From NCBI GenBank assembly GCA_002441465.1, contig DJWE01000049.1, positions 1-18,022 of the forward strand: a DNA stretch of 18,022 nt, given 5' to 3'. Shown in pieces: positions 1 to 7,542 of the stretch (the first letter of the stretch is position 1; every line of letters starts with the position of its first letter). The notes beneath the pieces are model-generated. The model made no database searches, was not told where the DNA came from, and saw only the letters and a list, made by a program, of their open reading frames with translations. Both the position numbers and the translations under genes were made by a program. Source of the DNA: Propionibacteriaceae bacterium UBA6238. GTDB lineage: Bacteria; Actinomycetota; Actinomycetes; Propionibacteriales; Propionibacteriaceae.

Positions 1-561
<561 letters not shown>

Positions 562-580
562 TCTGAGTCCACGCGAACCT

Positions 581-618
581 CAGCGGAGGGCGGTCCCGTT
601 CGGGGCCGCCCTCCGCTG
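581..618 (+). terminator. Strong hairpin terminator after groEL
   Basis: A perfect 13-bp stem (581-593 with 606-618) is extended by a G-T wobble and three more G-C pairs (595-597 with 602-604), leaving a GTTC tetraloop at 598-601. There is no U-tract, as is usual for actinobacterial intrinsic-type terminators. It sits 20 nt after the groEL stop and ahead of the MFS gene, so it should insulate the two. Confidence 0.85.
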
Positions 619-626
619 CGTCCGGA

Positions 627-700
627 CGCCGAGGGCCAGCCCAAGCGCCGAGCGCCCGACCCCTGGGCCGAGCCCTCGGCAGCAGGCCTGGCCCTCGGCG
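627..700. repeat. 13-bp inverted repeat in the leader of the MFS gene
   Basis: CGCCGAGGGCCAG at 627-639 is repeated as a perfect reverse complement at 688-700, separated by 48 nt that contain a further small GCCGAG/CTCGGC hairpin. It lies between the groEL terminator and the MFS start at 737. It could be a structured 5' leader or simply GC-rich chance symmetry. No promoter could be assigned with confidence in 619-736. Confidence 0.4.
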
Positions 701-736
701 GGAATAACGGGGAGGCTCCGGCTGCTTGAGGCGTGA

Positions 737-2221
737 GTGAGTAGTGACACAGGGACAACCGTCGGCTTCCGCTCGGAGCGGGGCAAGGTGCTGATGGCAC
801 TCATGCTCACCACGGGGCTGATCGCGATCGATGCGACGATCCTTGCCACGGCGGTTCCGTCGGTGGTCAAGGAGCTGGGCGAGTTCAACCAGTTCCCGTG
901 GCTGTTCTCGGTGTACCTGTTGGCGCAGGCGGTTTCCGTGCCGATCTACGCCAAGCTTGCCGACACGATCGGACGCAAGCCCGTGATCCTGACCGGGGTC
1001 GGGCTGTTCCTGCTCGGTTCGATCCTGGCCGGATCCGCGTGGAACATGTCCTCCCTGATCGCCTTCCGCGTGGTCCAGGGGCTGGGCGCCGGCGCGGCTG
1101 CGCCGATGGCGATGACCATCGTCGGGGACATCTACACCGTCGCCGAGCGGGCGCTGGTGCAGGGCTACATCGCCAGCGTGTGGGCGATTGCGTCCGTCGT
1201 CGGCCCGGCGCTGGGTGGGGTGTTCTCGCAGTTCCTGTCCTGGCGCTGGATCTTCTTCGTGAACATCCCGCTGTGCCTGATCGCGGGCTGGGCGCTGATC
1301 CGCTCCTACCACGAGACGCTCGAACGGCGGCGTCATCGGATCGACTACGCCGGGGCGGCGCTGCTCACGATCGGCCTGTCCGCGGTCATCCTCGCCCTCC
1401 TCGAGGGCGGCAACGCCTGGGCCTGGGACTCCTGGCAGAGCCTGCTCAGCTTCGGGGCCGGACTCGCGGCGCTCGCTGCGTTCCCCATGGTCGAACGGCG
1501 CGCCGCCGAGCCGGTGCTCGACCTGTCGATCCTGGCACGTCCTCTGATCCGCACCACCACGCTCGTGTCGCTGGGTGTGGGCGCCCTGATGATCGGTATC
1601 ACCAGTTTCGTGCCCACGTACCTGGAGAACGCGCTCGGCGTCGTGCCGCTCGTGTCCGGCATCGCCGTGGCGGCCCTGACCCTGGGCTGGCCGCTGGCGG
1701 CGTCGGTCGCGGGGCGGATGTACCTGAACTACGGCTACCGGACCACGGTGATCGCCGGGAGCGGGATTGCCCTGGCCGGTGCGATCGGGCTCGCCGCGTC
1801 CGGACCGTGGCCGAATCCGTGGACGGTGGGGGCGGTCTCCTTCGTGATCGGTTTCGGCCTGGGCTGGACGGCGGCGCCCTCGCTGATCGCCGCGCAGGCG
1901 TCCGTGGACTGGAACGAACGTGGTGTGGTCACCGGCGTGAACGTGTTCGCCCGATCCGCGGGCAGCGCGGTCGGCGTCGCGGTCTTCGGCGCGATCGCCA
2001 ACAACGTGATCGCGTCGGGTCGCGGCGAACAGGACTACGCCACGATCGTGACGGCGTCCACCTGGGTCTTCGTGGCCGTCGCGGTGACGGCCGTGCTGAC
2101 GGTGCTGGCCGGCGTCCGGCTGCCTCGTGGGGCTGTGGACTCGCCGGCGTACTCGGTCGGCGGCGCGGTGATCGATCCTCGTCCCGAAGCGGACCCGGAG
2201 GGCGGTACCGTCGCGGCGTGA
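737..2221 (+). CDS. MFS drug/proton antiporter, DHA2 (EmrB/QacA, 14-helix) family
   Basis: This 494-aa integral membrane protein is of the size and hydropathy expected of a 14-helix major facilitator that exports toxic compounds in exchange for protons. It shows the DHA2 first-helix motif (LIAIDATILATAVPSVVKEL, where many relatives have LDxTIVNVALP). Motif A is in the loop after helix 2 (AKLADTIGRKPV, about residues 73-84). WRWIFFVNIPL follows helix 5 and is typical of the family. The GTG start at 737 is chosen because a GAGG (728-731) lies 5 nt upstream and the frame closes further upstream. No regulator is adjacent, so the substrate cannot be inferred; many DHA2 genes have a neighbouring TetR or MarR gene. 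cutC follows after 48 nt on the same strand and may be co-transcribed or have its own start. Assignment to the family is firm and the substrate is unknown. Confidence 0.93.
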   Translation: MSSDTGTTVGFRSERGKVLMALMLTTGLIAIDATILATAVPSVVKELGEFNQFPWLFSVYLLAQAVSVPIYAKLADTIGRKPVILTGVGLFLLGSILAGSAWNMSSLIAFRVVQGLGAGAAAPMAMTIVGDIYTVAERALVQGYIASVWAIASVVGPALGGVFSQFLSWRWIFFVNIPLCLIAGWALIRSYHETLERRRHRIDYAGAALLTIGLSAVILALLEGGNAWAWDSWQSLLSFGAGLAALAAFPMVERRAAEPVLDLSILARPLIRTTTLVSLGVGALMIGITSFVPTYLENALGVVPLVSGIAVAALTLGWPLAASVAGRMYLNYGYRTTVIAGSGIALAGAIGLAASGPWPNPWTVGAVSFVIGFGLGWTAAPSLIAAQASVDWNERGVVTGVNVFARSAGSAVGVAVFGAIANNVIASGRGEQDYATIVTASTWVFVAVAVTAVLTVLAGVRLPRGAVDSPAYSVGGAVIDPRPEADPEGGTVAA

Positions 2222-2269
2222 CCGCGTGTCTGCGTCCCTGCAGCGGGGGCTGGTTCCATCATTGATGGC

Positions 2270-2983
2270 ATGAGCGGCCTGCTCGAGGTGATCGCCCTGC
2301 ATCCCGCCGACGCCGAACGCGCCGAGGCGGGCGGCGCCGACCGGGTCGAGGTGTGCGGCACGCTCGAGGACGGCGGCAGGTCACCCACCCCGCAGCTGGT
2401 GTCCCAGGTGCGGCGTGCGACCAGCATCCAGGTGCGCGTGATGGTGCGGCTGCGGGACGGCTACGGCACCGACGGCGGTGAGGCGATTCGGCTGCGCGGA
2501 CTGATGGCCAGCTATGCCGACGCGGGCGCCGACGGCATGGTGCTCGGCTTCCTGAACGGCCTGGGCGAGGTGGACGTGCGGGTCTGTGCCGAACTGGTCG
2601 GCGACGGCAGCTGGCCGTGGACCTTCCATCGCGCCGTGGACGCTTGTCTGGACGCCGACGATGCCTGGGCCGCGCTGGCCACATTGCCGCGGCTCGACCA
2701 GGTGCTCACCGCTGGTTCGGCCCGCGACGTGGAGCACGGGCTGAGCGACTTGGTGGCGAGGGCGAAGGCGGATCCGTGGGCCGCGAGTGTGACGATGGCC
2801 GGTGGCGGGCTGCACCCCGATCACGTGCCGTGGCTGGCCCGGGCGGGTGTGCGCGCGTTCCACATCGGCTCGCCGGCCCGTCCTGGTGGTTCCTACAAGG
2901 CCTATGTCGACGAGGGGCTGGTCCGGTCCTGGCGCACGTTGATCGATGCCGAGCTGCGCCACCGTCCGGTTGCCTCCGCCTGA
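2270..2983 (+). CDS. cutC: CutC family protein (copper homeostasis / TIM-barrel)
   Basis: This 237-aa protein is the full length of the CutC family (PF03932), a cytoplasmic TIM barrel historically linked to copper tolerance, though its biochemical activity remains unsettled. Family signatures run in order: EVIALHPADAERAEAGGADRVEVC near the N-terminus, MVRLRDGY near residue 50-60, GADGMVLGFLN about residue 85-95, the FHRAVDAC block near 120, and VTMAGGGLHPDHV followed by FHIGS toward the C-terminus. The ATG at 2270 has no Shine-Dalgarno. A CATCAT sequence (2257-2262) lies 7 nt before it and could be the -10 of a leaderless transcript, but its first base departs from TANNNT. The gene converges on the CDF metal transporter across a 27-bp palindrome. 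Two metal-linked genes side by side may be coincidence, because they are on opposite strands. Confidence 0.92.
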   Translation: MSGLLEVIALHPADAERAEAGGADRVEVCGTLEDGGRSPTPQLVSQVRRATSIQVRVMVRLRDGYGTDGGEAIRLRGLMASYADAGADGMVLGFLNGLGEVDVRVCAELVGDGSWPWTFHRAVDACLDADDAWAALATLPRLDQVLTAGSARDVEHGLSDLVARAKADPWAASVTMAGGGLHPDHVPWLARAGVRAFHIGSPARPGGSYKAYVDEGLVRSWRTLIDAELRHRPVASA

Positions 2984-2995
2984 GGTGCCGTCCAC

Positions 2996-3057
2996 ACTGC
3001 CGAGTTGTCAGAATCTCATGCGCCTATAGCCGCATGAGATTCTGACAACTCGGCAGT
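2996..3057. repeat. Perfect 27-bp inverted repeat between convergent genes (bidirectional terminator or repeated element)
   Basis: Bases 2996-3022 pair without a mismatch with 3031-3057 around an 8-nt loop (CCTATAGC). The stem is only about half G+C and contains TTGTCAGAATCTCATGCG, clearly different in composition from the surrounding genes. It fills nearly the whole gap between the cutC stop (2983) and the CDF stop (3065), so it would act as a terminator for both strands. A stem this long and exact is beyond what termination needs, which makes a genome-wide repeated palindromic element a serious alternative. Confidence 0.85.
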
Positions 3058-3064
3058 TGGCGGC

Positions 3065-3991
3065 TTACGCGTCCGGGCCGGGCTCGATGTGGACGAAGGT
3101 CGTGGTGCCGGGCAATGCGGCGTCGATGGCCTGCTCCACGCGGTCGGCGACGTCGTGGCTGCGCGTCACGGTCCACCCGCCGGGCACCGACAAGGTTGCG
3201 TAGACGAACCGCTGCCGTCCCGACTCCCGGGTGCGGAGCTCGGTGATCTCCACCCGCGGATCGTTGCAGACGTCGACCAGAACGGCGGACACGATGGCAA
3301 CCTCCGCTTCGGGCAGGGCCGCGTCGAGCAACCCGACCACGGAACGACGGACGAGCCGGTAGCCGGTGTAGAGGATGTTCGCGCCCACCACGAGGGCGAT
3401 GATCGGATCCAGCACCAGCCAATGGGTCAGCGCGACCAGGCCGATCGCGACCAGGACGCCGACCGACGTCCACACGTCGGTGAGCAGGTGCTTGCCGTCC
3501 GCCTCGAGGGTGATCGAACGGTGGGCGCGACCGGCCCGCACGAGCAGCAGACCCGTGCCGAGGTTGAGCAGGGTGGCCAGCATCGACAAGCCCAGGCCGA
3601 GGCCGAGCTGCTCCAATGGGGCGGGCGTGACCAAGCGCTGGATGGCGCTGTAGACGATCACGGCTGCGGCGACGAAGATCAGGCTTCCCTCGACGGCGGC
3701 GGACATGTATTCGGCCTTGCCGTGGCCGAAGTCGTGGTTGTGATCGGCGGGCTTGGCGGCCAGCTTGAGCGCCCAGAGCGCGACCAGCGCGGCGACCAGG
3801 TTGACGGTGGACTCCATCGCGTCCGACCACAGGCCCACGGAGTTGGTCAGCCAGGCGGCGTAGGCCTTGATCGCGACAGTGGCGACGGCGGTGGCTATCG
3901 AGAGCCAGATGAAGCGTTCCAGCAACCGTTGATTGGACGGAGTCTCGTCAGCGACGGGACGGGACTGCGGCGCTTCCTGCACTGGATTCAC
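3065..3991 (-). CDS. Cation diffusion facilitator (CDF) family metal efflux transporter
   Basis: This 308-aa inner-membrane protein matches FieF/YiiP-type CDF transporters, which export divalent metals (Zn, Fe, Mn or Co) against protons as dimers. It has about six N-terminal helices, then a cytosolic ferredoxin-like domain from about residue 215. The binuclear-site motif D83xxH86xxxH90 (in DHNHDFGHGKAEY) is present, as is the helix-5 pair H168xxxD172. In helix 2 the first Asp is kept (D57), but the position of the second YiiP Asp is Ser (S61), with E60 and N64 nearby. The transported metal may therefore differ from that of YiiP. The GTG start at 3991 overlaps the upstream Nudix stop as GTGA, implying translational coupling. 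It is the last gene of the 6168-3065 minus-strand run. Confidence 0.93.
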   Translation of the reverse strand: MNPVQEAPQSRPVADETPSNQRLLERFIWLSIATAVATVAIKAYAAWLTNSVGLWSDAMESTVNLVAALVALWALKLAAKPADHNHDFGHGKAEYMSAAVEGSLIFVAAAVIVYSAIQRLVTPAPLEQLGLGLGLSMLATLLNLGTGLLLVRAGRAHRSITLEADGKHLLTDVWTSVGVLVAIGLVALTHWLVLDPIIALVVGANILYTGYRLVRRSVVGLLDAALPEAEVAIVSAVLVDVCNDPRVEITELRTRESGRQRFVYATLSVPGGWTVTRSHDVADRVEQAIDAALPGTTTFVHIEPGPDA

Positions 3992-4545
3992 TCTACCGGC
4001 AGCGTGGACTCCTCGATCACGCCGAGACTGACCGGCCAGGACTGAGGCTCGTCGGCCATGGCCACCAACTCAGCCAGGTTCGCCGGCCAGACCGGCTCGG
4101 GGAGCGCGGCGAGGGACGCCAGCGGCAGCCAGTCCCAGCCGTCCAGGGTGATCTGCTCGTCGGCGGTCAGCCCGGCCGGACGCACCTCGAACGGCTGGGC
4201 CGTGAACAGGACGAAGAAGCTCTCCACCTGGCTCAGCACCTGATCGGAATAGCCGTGCACCACCGTGCGGACGGCGACGGGCCCGAGCAGCGAGTCCGGG
4301 GGGACCACCAGGCCGGTCTCCTCGGCCAGTTCCCGGACGGCGGCTTGCCGCGGCGACTCGCCCGGGTCGATGCCTCCGCCCGGGGTGACCCACCAGCGCG
4401 TCCCGGGCAGGCCGGGGTCGGTGTCGGCCAGGAGCAGCGCACGCTCGGAGTCGGTGACCACGACGCGCGCGGCTTGCCGGTGCCGGCGCGGACGCAGCTG
4501 GGCCGGCACCGGCTGGAACCGACGGGTCCGGAACGGCTCGGTCAT
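3988..4545 (-). CDS. Nudix hydrolase
   Basis: This 185-aa protein carries a perfect Nudix box: G57x5E63x7R71E72LAEETGL79. It hydrolyses a nucleoside diphosphate linked to another group, using Mg2+ bound by the Glu residues of the box. The strand before the box (TRWWVTPGGGIDPGE) is typical of actinobacterial MutT-like housecleaning enzymes. The substrate cannot be read from sequence. The ATG at 4545 is chosen because it begins a short basic leader (MTEPFRTRRF) about 26 residues before the first Nudix strand; no good Shine-Dalgarno is visible, and the frame stays open further upstream. Its stop overlaps the start of the CDF gene (GTGA), and it lies 70 nt after the DUF4352-like gene, so all are probably one transcript. 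No functional link to metal export is evident. Confidence 0.92.
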   Translation of the reverse strand: MTEPFRTRRFQPVPAQLRPRRHRQAARVVVTDSERALLLADTDPGLPGTRWWVTPGGGIDPGESPRQAAVRELAEETGLVVPPDSLLGPVAVRTVVHGYSDQVLSQVESFFVLFTAQPFEVRPAGLTADEQITLDGWDWLPLASLAALPEPVWPANLAELVAMADEPQSWPVSLGVIEESTLPVE

Positions 4546-4615
4546 GCTGTGCCGCCGGGCTGCGCGGCCGTCGCGCGCGACCGGCCCGTCCCGTCTACGG
4601 AGGGACCGCGCGGCG

Positions 4616-5368
4616 TCATGGCGCCGGGATCTGGACGCGGGCCAGCGCACGCAGGTTCTCGTCCAGCAGGGAAAGCTCCACCGCACCCGGCGGCAGCACG
4701 AACCCCACCTGCCCGCTGACCCGGTCCCCGGTCGCCAGCAGCTGACCGCCGAGCGGATCGTCGAGGTCCGGCCCGAACCCGGGCAGGACGGTGGTGTCGC
4801 CACTGCTGGCGCTGAACAGGATCGGGTCGACCGACACGACGCCGCGCAGAGCAGTGAGCGAGACGTTGAGAACCAGGTAGCGCTCGCCGTCCACGGGCGC
4901 GACCTCGCCGGTGTCGGTCCACGTCGCTGTGGTCACGGTCACCGTTCCCGCGCCGTCGGCGCCGGAGAACGACACGGCCTCGCCGATCCCGCCGCCGGCA
5001 CTCAGCGTGGTCGCGGCCGTCGGCTCGGCACTGGGATTGACCGTAACCACGATCGGCGTGGCGGCCTGCTGCGTTGCGGCCGGCGCAGGGGCGTTCGCGG
5101 GGAGCATGGGCAGTGCGCTGAGCAGTCCGATCAGCAGCAAGCCACCGACCAGCAGCACGGCCACGGTCCGACGCCCCGTTCGCGGACGGGCTCGTCGCCC
5201 GACCGCGGGATCGGCGGGCACGCGGCCCTCCGGTGTCGGCGGCGCCCATGGGGACGGCTCTGCCTGTGCGGGAGGAGCCGACGTGACACCCGGCAGCGGT
5301 GGGGTGAAGCCCGGCTGGCCTGCCGTCGGGGTGCCCAGACCGTGCGGCGTCTCCGGGTCGGGCGTCAT
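4616..5368 (-). CDS. DUF4352-like membrane-anchored extracytoplasmic protein
   Basis: The 250-aa protein has three parts. A Pro-rich cytoplasmic N-terminus (1-67) ends in a basic stretch RRARPRTGRR. A single helix follows (68-90, VAVLLVGGLLLIGLLSALPMLP). After an Ala/Thr/Pro linker, a beta-rich extracellular domain runs from about 125 to 250. That domain resembles DUF4352/MPT63-like immunoglobulin folds: GERYLVLNVSLTA, then GQVGFVLPPGAVELSLLDENL near the end. Proteins of this kind are usually surface proteins of unknown role. The ATG at 5368 overlaps the upstream stop as ATGA, so translation is coupled to the Pro-rich membrane protein. Both share a Pro/Ala/Gln-rich N-terminus, which suggests they evolved or act together. 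The domain call rests on pattern similarity only. Confidence 0.75.
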   Translation of the reverse strand: MTPDPETPHGLGTPTAGQPGFTPPLPGVTSAPPAQAEPSPWAPPTPEGRVPADPAVGRRARPRTGRRTVAVLLVGGLLLIGLLSALPMLPANAPAPAATQQAATPIVVTVNPSAEPTAATTLSAGGGIGEAVSFSGADGAGTVTVTTATWTDTGEVAPVDGERYLVLNVSLTALRGVVSVDPILFSASSGDTTVLPGFGPDLDDPLGGQLLATGDRVSGQVGFVLPPGAVELSLLDENLRALARVQIPAP

Positions 5369-6168
5369 CGGGTGAACCGATCTGGACGCTCGCCGGCCCG
5401 CAGTGCCGCGCCGACGATCAGCCCGACCACGACCGGCAAGACGAGGCAGGCGACCTGTGCGCTGCCGGACAGGGTGGCGAAGAGCAGGTCGGGATCGAAG
5501 CCGTTGGCGAGGGCGGAGAACGCTCCGATCGCGCCCGCGGCGACGATGGCGACGCTGTAGGCGCGCCGGACGGCGTCCCTGCGGTAGGCGATCCGGGCGG
5601 AGAGGGTGAACGAGATGAACAGCATCAGGATCGACAGCCAACTGAAGATCATGCCGATCAGCAGCGGGATCACCACGCCCGGTGTGACGGCTCGCCAGAT
5701 CTGGCCGATGCTCACCGGGGGCGGCGCCTGCGGAACTCGGGAGTCCGGGGGCGGTGCGAACCACTGCGGTGTGTTCGGCGCGGGGAAGGGCGCGGGATTC
5801 ACCTGGGCGCTCGGTTGCAGCGCGGGTTGTGCGGGCAGGTAGCCCGACAGCGGCGGTCCGGGCTGGGTGAACGGTTCAGTCGGTGAGCGCGTGACCGAGG
5901 CGTCGCCGGGCGAACCGTCGCCGGCGGTGATGGCGGCGGTGACGACCTCGAAGGGAAGGTTCGGATTTCGTCCGGGCGCGCCCGAGGGGACCAACGCCGT
6001 GAGTTCGGGCTGCGTCCCAGAAGGCCCGACGAACGACGGCTCTTCGGCCGGGTGCGTCGGGCGGGCAGCGGCGGCCTCGGGCGCGGCCAGCGGTGGCACC
6101 GCAGGAACGACGAACGCGGCGGGACGTTCGCGCGGCGCGTACTCGGGTCCGTCCTGCCAGGTGGCCAT
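5365..6168 (-). CDS. Proline-rich membrane protein of unknown function
   Basis: I do not recognise a named family. The 267-aa product has a long, low-complexity Pro/Ala-rich N-terminal region (1-155). A hydrophobic C-terminal domain follows, with helices near 163-190 (long enough for one or two passes), 204-222 and 238-256, and an Arg-rich tail. The start is set at ATG 6168 (MATWQDGPEYAPR) because a TACGAT hexamer lies exactly 6 nt upstream, the spacing of a leaderless promoter. An in-frame GTG 21 codons further up (6231) has no such support. It is the first gene of the minus-strand run through DUF4352-like, Nudix and CDF genes, and its stop overlaps the next start as ATGA. Disordered Pro-rich tails joined to small membrane domains are common among actinobacterial envelope proteins, but no role can be assigned. 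Confidence 0.75.
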   Translation of the reverse strand: MATWQDGPEYAPRERPAAFVVPAVPPLAAPEAAAARPTHPAEEPSFVGPSGTQPELTALVPSGAPGRNPNLPFEVVTAAITAGDGSPGDASVTRSPTEPFTQPGPPLSGYLPAQPALQPSAQVNPAPFPAPNTPQWFAPPPDSRVPQAPPPVSIGQIWRAVTPGVVIPLLIGMIFSWLSILMLFISFTLSARIAYRRDAVRRAYSVAIVAAGAIGAFSALANGFDPDLLFATLSGSAQVACLVLPVVVGLIVGAALRAGERPDRFTR

Positions 6169-6174
6169 GCGCCC

Positions 6175-6180
6175 ATCGTA
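6175..6180 (-). promoter_or_regulatory. Leaderless -10 element for the 6168 operon
   Basis: On the minus strand, TACGAT is followed by exactly 6 nt (GGGCGC) and then the ATG at 6168. TANNNT placed 6-7 nt before the start codon is the actinobacterial leaderless layout, in which the A of ATG is the transcription start. No Shine-Dalgarno precedes this ATG, which fits. There is no convincing -35. Confidence 0.6.
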
Positions 6181-6307
6181 ACCGGGCCGGTGCGCCGGGT
6201 CCCGGGCGGGAACCGTCGGTGACGTGCCCACTGTCGGGTTCTCCGGATAGGCTTGTGGCGCCGGTCATGGGGAAGCGCGACCGGCGGAGACCAGGAGTTG
6301 AGGAATC

Positions 6308-6694
6308 ATGCCGGTAGGCAAGGTGCGCTACTACGACGCCGAGAAGGGCTTCGGCTTCCTGTCCAAGGATGAGGGCGGGGACGATGTCTACGTGCGTGCG
6401 TCCGCACTTCCGGCCGGTGTGACGAGTCTCAAGCGCGGCCAGAAGGTCGAGTTCGGCGTGGTGGACGGCAAGAAGGGCGAGCAGGCGTTGTCGGTCCGCC
6501 TGCTCGATGCTCCGCCGTCGCTGTCGAAGGCGTCCAGGAAGTCGCCGGAGCAGATGGCGATCATCGTGGAGGACCTGATCAAGATGCTCGACGGCGTGGG
6601 CAATGGCTACCGCCGCGGGAGATTCCCGGACGCGAAACTCGCCACGAAGACCGCCGCCGTATTGCGGGCCGTCGCCGACGAACTGGAGCTGTGA
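6308..6694 (+). CDS. Cold-shock-domain protein with C-terminal extension
   Basis: The 128-aa protein begins with a cold-shock (CSD) OB-fold that binds single-stranded RNA and DNA. RNP1 is K13GFGFL18 and RNP2 is VYVRASAL (27-34), where the usual His of VFVHxSA is Arg. The CSD ends near residue 67. A further 60 residues (SLSKASRKSPEQMAIIVEDL and onward) are predicted helical and make this about twice the length of classical CspA. Long Csp proteins of this kind are found in actinobacteria. The ATG has good ribosome-binding sequences upstream (AGGAG at 6293-6297 and GAGGA at 6300-6304). A TAGGCT at 6248-6253 is a possible -10, giving a short leader. Its stop overlaps the DUF3027 start as GTGA, so the two are co-translated. 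Confidence 0.9.
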   Translation: MPVGKVRYYDAEKGFGFLSKDEGGDDVYVRASALPAGVTSLKRGQKVEFGVVDGKKGEQALSVRLLDAPPSLSKASRKSPEQMAIIVEDLIKMLDGVGNGYRRGRFPDAKLATKTAAVLRAVADELEL

Positions 6695-7467
6695 GCGTGG
6701 CCGCGACACTCGAACTCGATCAGGCATGCGCTGCGGCGGTCGACCTGGCCAGGGCTGCGGCCGTCCGGCGTGCGGGCGTGATCGATGTCGGTGAGCACCG
6801 TGGGGTCTTCGCCGAGGACGTGCGAGTGGCGACCCATCTTTTCGAGAGTTCCCACCCCGGATACCCCGGCTGGCTCTGGTCGGTGACCGTCGCGCGGGCA
6901 TCGCGGGCGCGAGTAGTGACGGTGTCCGAGGTCACCCTGGTTCCCGGCGACGGTGCGTTGCTCGCTCCGGCCTGGGTTCCCTGGGTTGATCGGGTTCAGG
7001 CGATGGACCTCACCCCGGGTGTGCTGGCTCCGACCGCGCCCGACGACGTGCGGCTCGAGCCCGGCTACACCGGCGGGGAGGCCGCGGCGGACACAGATCC
7101 GGCCGAGGCCAGCCAGACCAGAGCCGTGGTGGCCGAGTTGGGATTGGGCCGGGAGCGCGTGCTCTCCGCCGAAGGCAGGGACGCCGCCGTCGAGCGCTGG
7201 CTGGACGGGCCCGGCGGACCGGACAATGCGATGACCCAGCAGGCCCCGGCTTCATGTGAGACCTGCGGCTTCTTCGTCCCGTTGCGCGGCACCCTCGGTC
7301 GCCTGTTCGGCGCGTGCACCAACGAGCTGGCACCCAGCGACGGCGCCGTGGTCAGTCGCGACCACGGTTGCGGAGGGCATTCCGACGTCGCCGCACCGAA
7401 CAAGGGCGTTGACCTGAGCGCCCCGGTCTGGGACACGATCAGCATCGACGAGGGGCTGTTCGACTGA
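6691..7467 (+). CDS. DUF3027 family protein with a four-cysteine (probable zinc) site
   Basis: The 258-aa cytoplasmic protein matches the actinobacterial DUF3027 family in its N-terminal block (DVRVATHLFESSHPGYPGWLWSVTVARA, then a PGDGALLAPAWVPWVDRV segment). Its function is unknown. Toward the C-terminus it has C189xxC192, C209 and C227 within CETCGFFVPLRG, FGACTNELAPSDG and DHGCGGHS. This is a plausible zinc ribbon-like cluster. The GTG start at 6691 overlaps the Csp stop, so translation is coupled. From memory, mycobacteria also keep DUF3027 next to a DUF2530 gene (the Rv0882/Rv0883c region), which matches the neighbour here. Association with a nucleic-acid-binding Csp hints at an RNA-linked role, but that is inference. 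Confidence 0.88.
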   Translation: MSVAATLELDQACAAAVDLARAAAVRRAGVIDVGEHRGVFAEDVRVATHLFESSHPGYPGWLWSVTVARASRARVVTVSEVTLVPGDGALLAPAWVPWVDRVQAMDLTPGVLAPTAPDDVRLEPGYTGGEAAADTDPAEASQTRAVVAELGLGRERVLSAEGRDAAVERWLDGPGGPDNAMTQQAPASCETCGFFVPLRGTLGRLFGACTNELAPSDGAVVSRDHGCGGHSDVAAPNKGVDLSAPVWDTISIDEGLFD

Positions 7468-7542
7468 TCGCCGGCGGTCGAACCTGCCGGTTCAGGGGCT
7501 GACGTCGCGGCGTCGGCCCGTCTGTCAGGGGCTGCACCGCGA

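Noticed and set aside
733..744. A GTG-AGT-GAG-TAG minimal upstream ORF overlapping the MFS start
   Set aside because: Three codons of GTGA repeats arise easily by chance, and the only ribosome-binding sequence fits the MFS start at 737 better. Mentioned only as part of the leader finding.
7490..7535. A repeated CAGGGGCTG in the gap between DUF3027 and the DUF2530-like gene
   Set aside because: Two 9-nt copies about 34 nt apart in GC-rich DNA carry no clear meaning, and no hairpin of useful length forms there.
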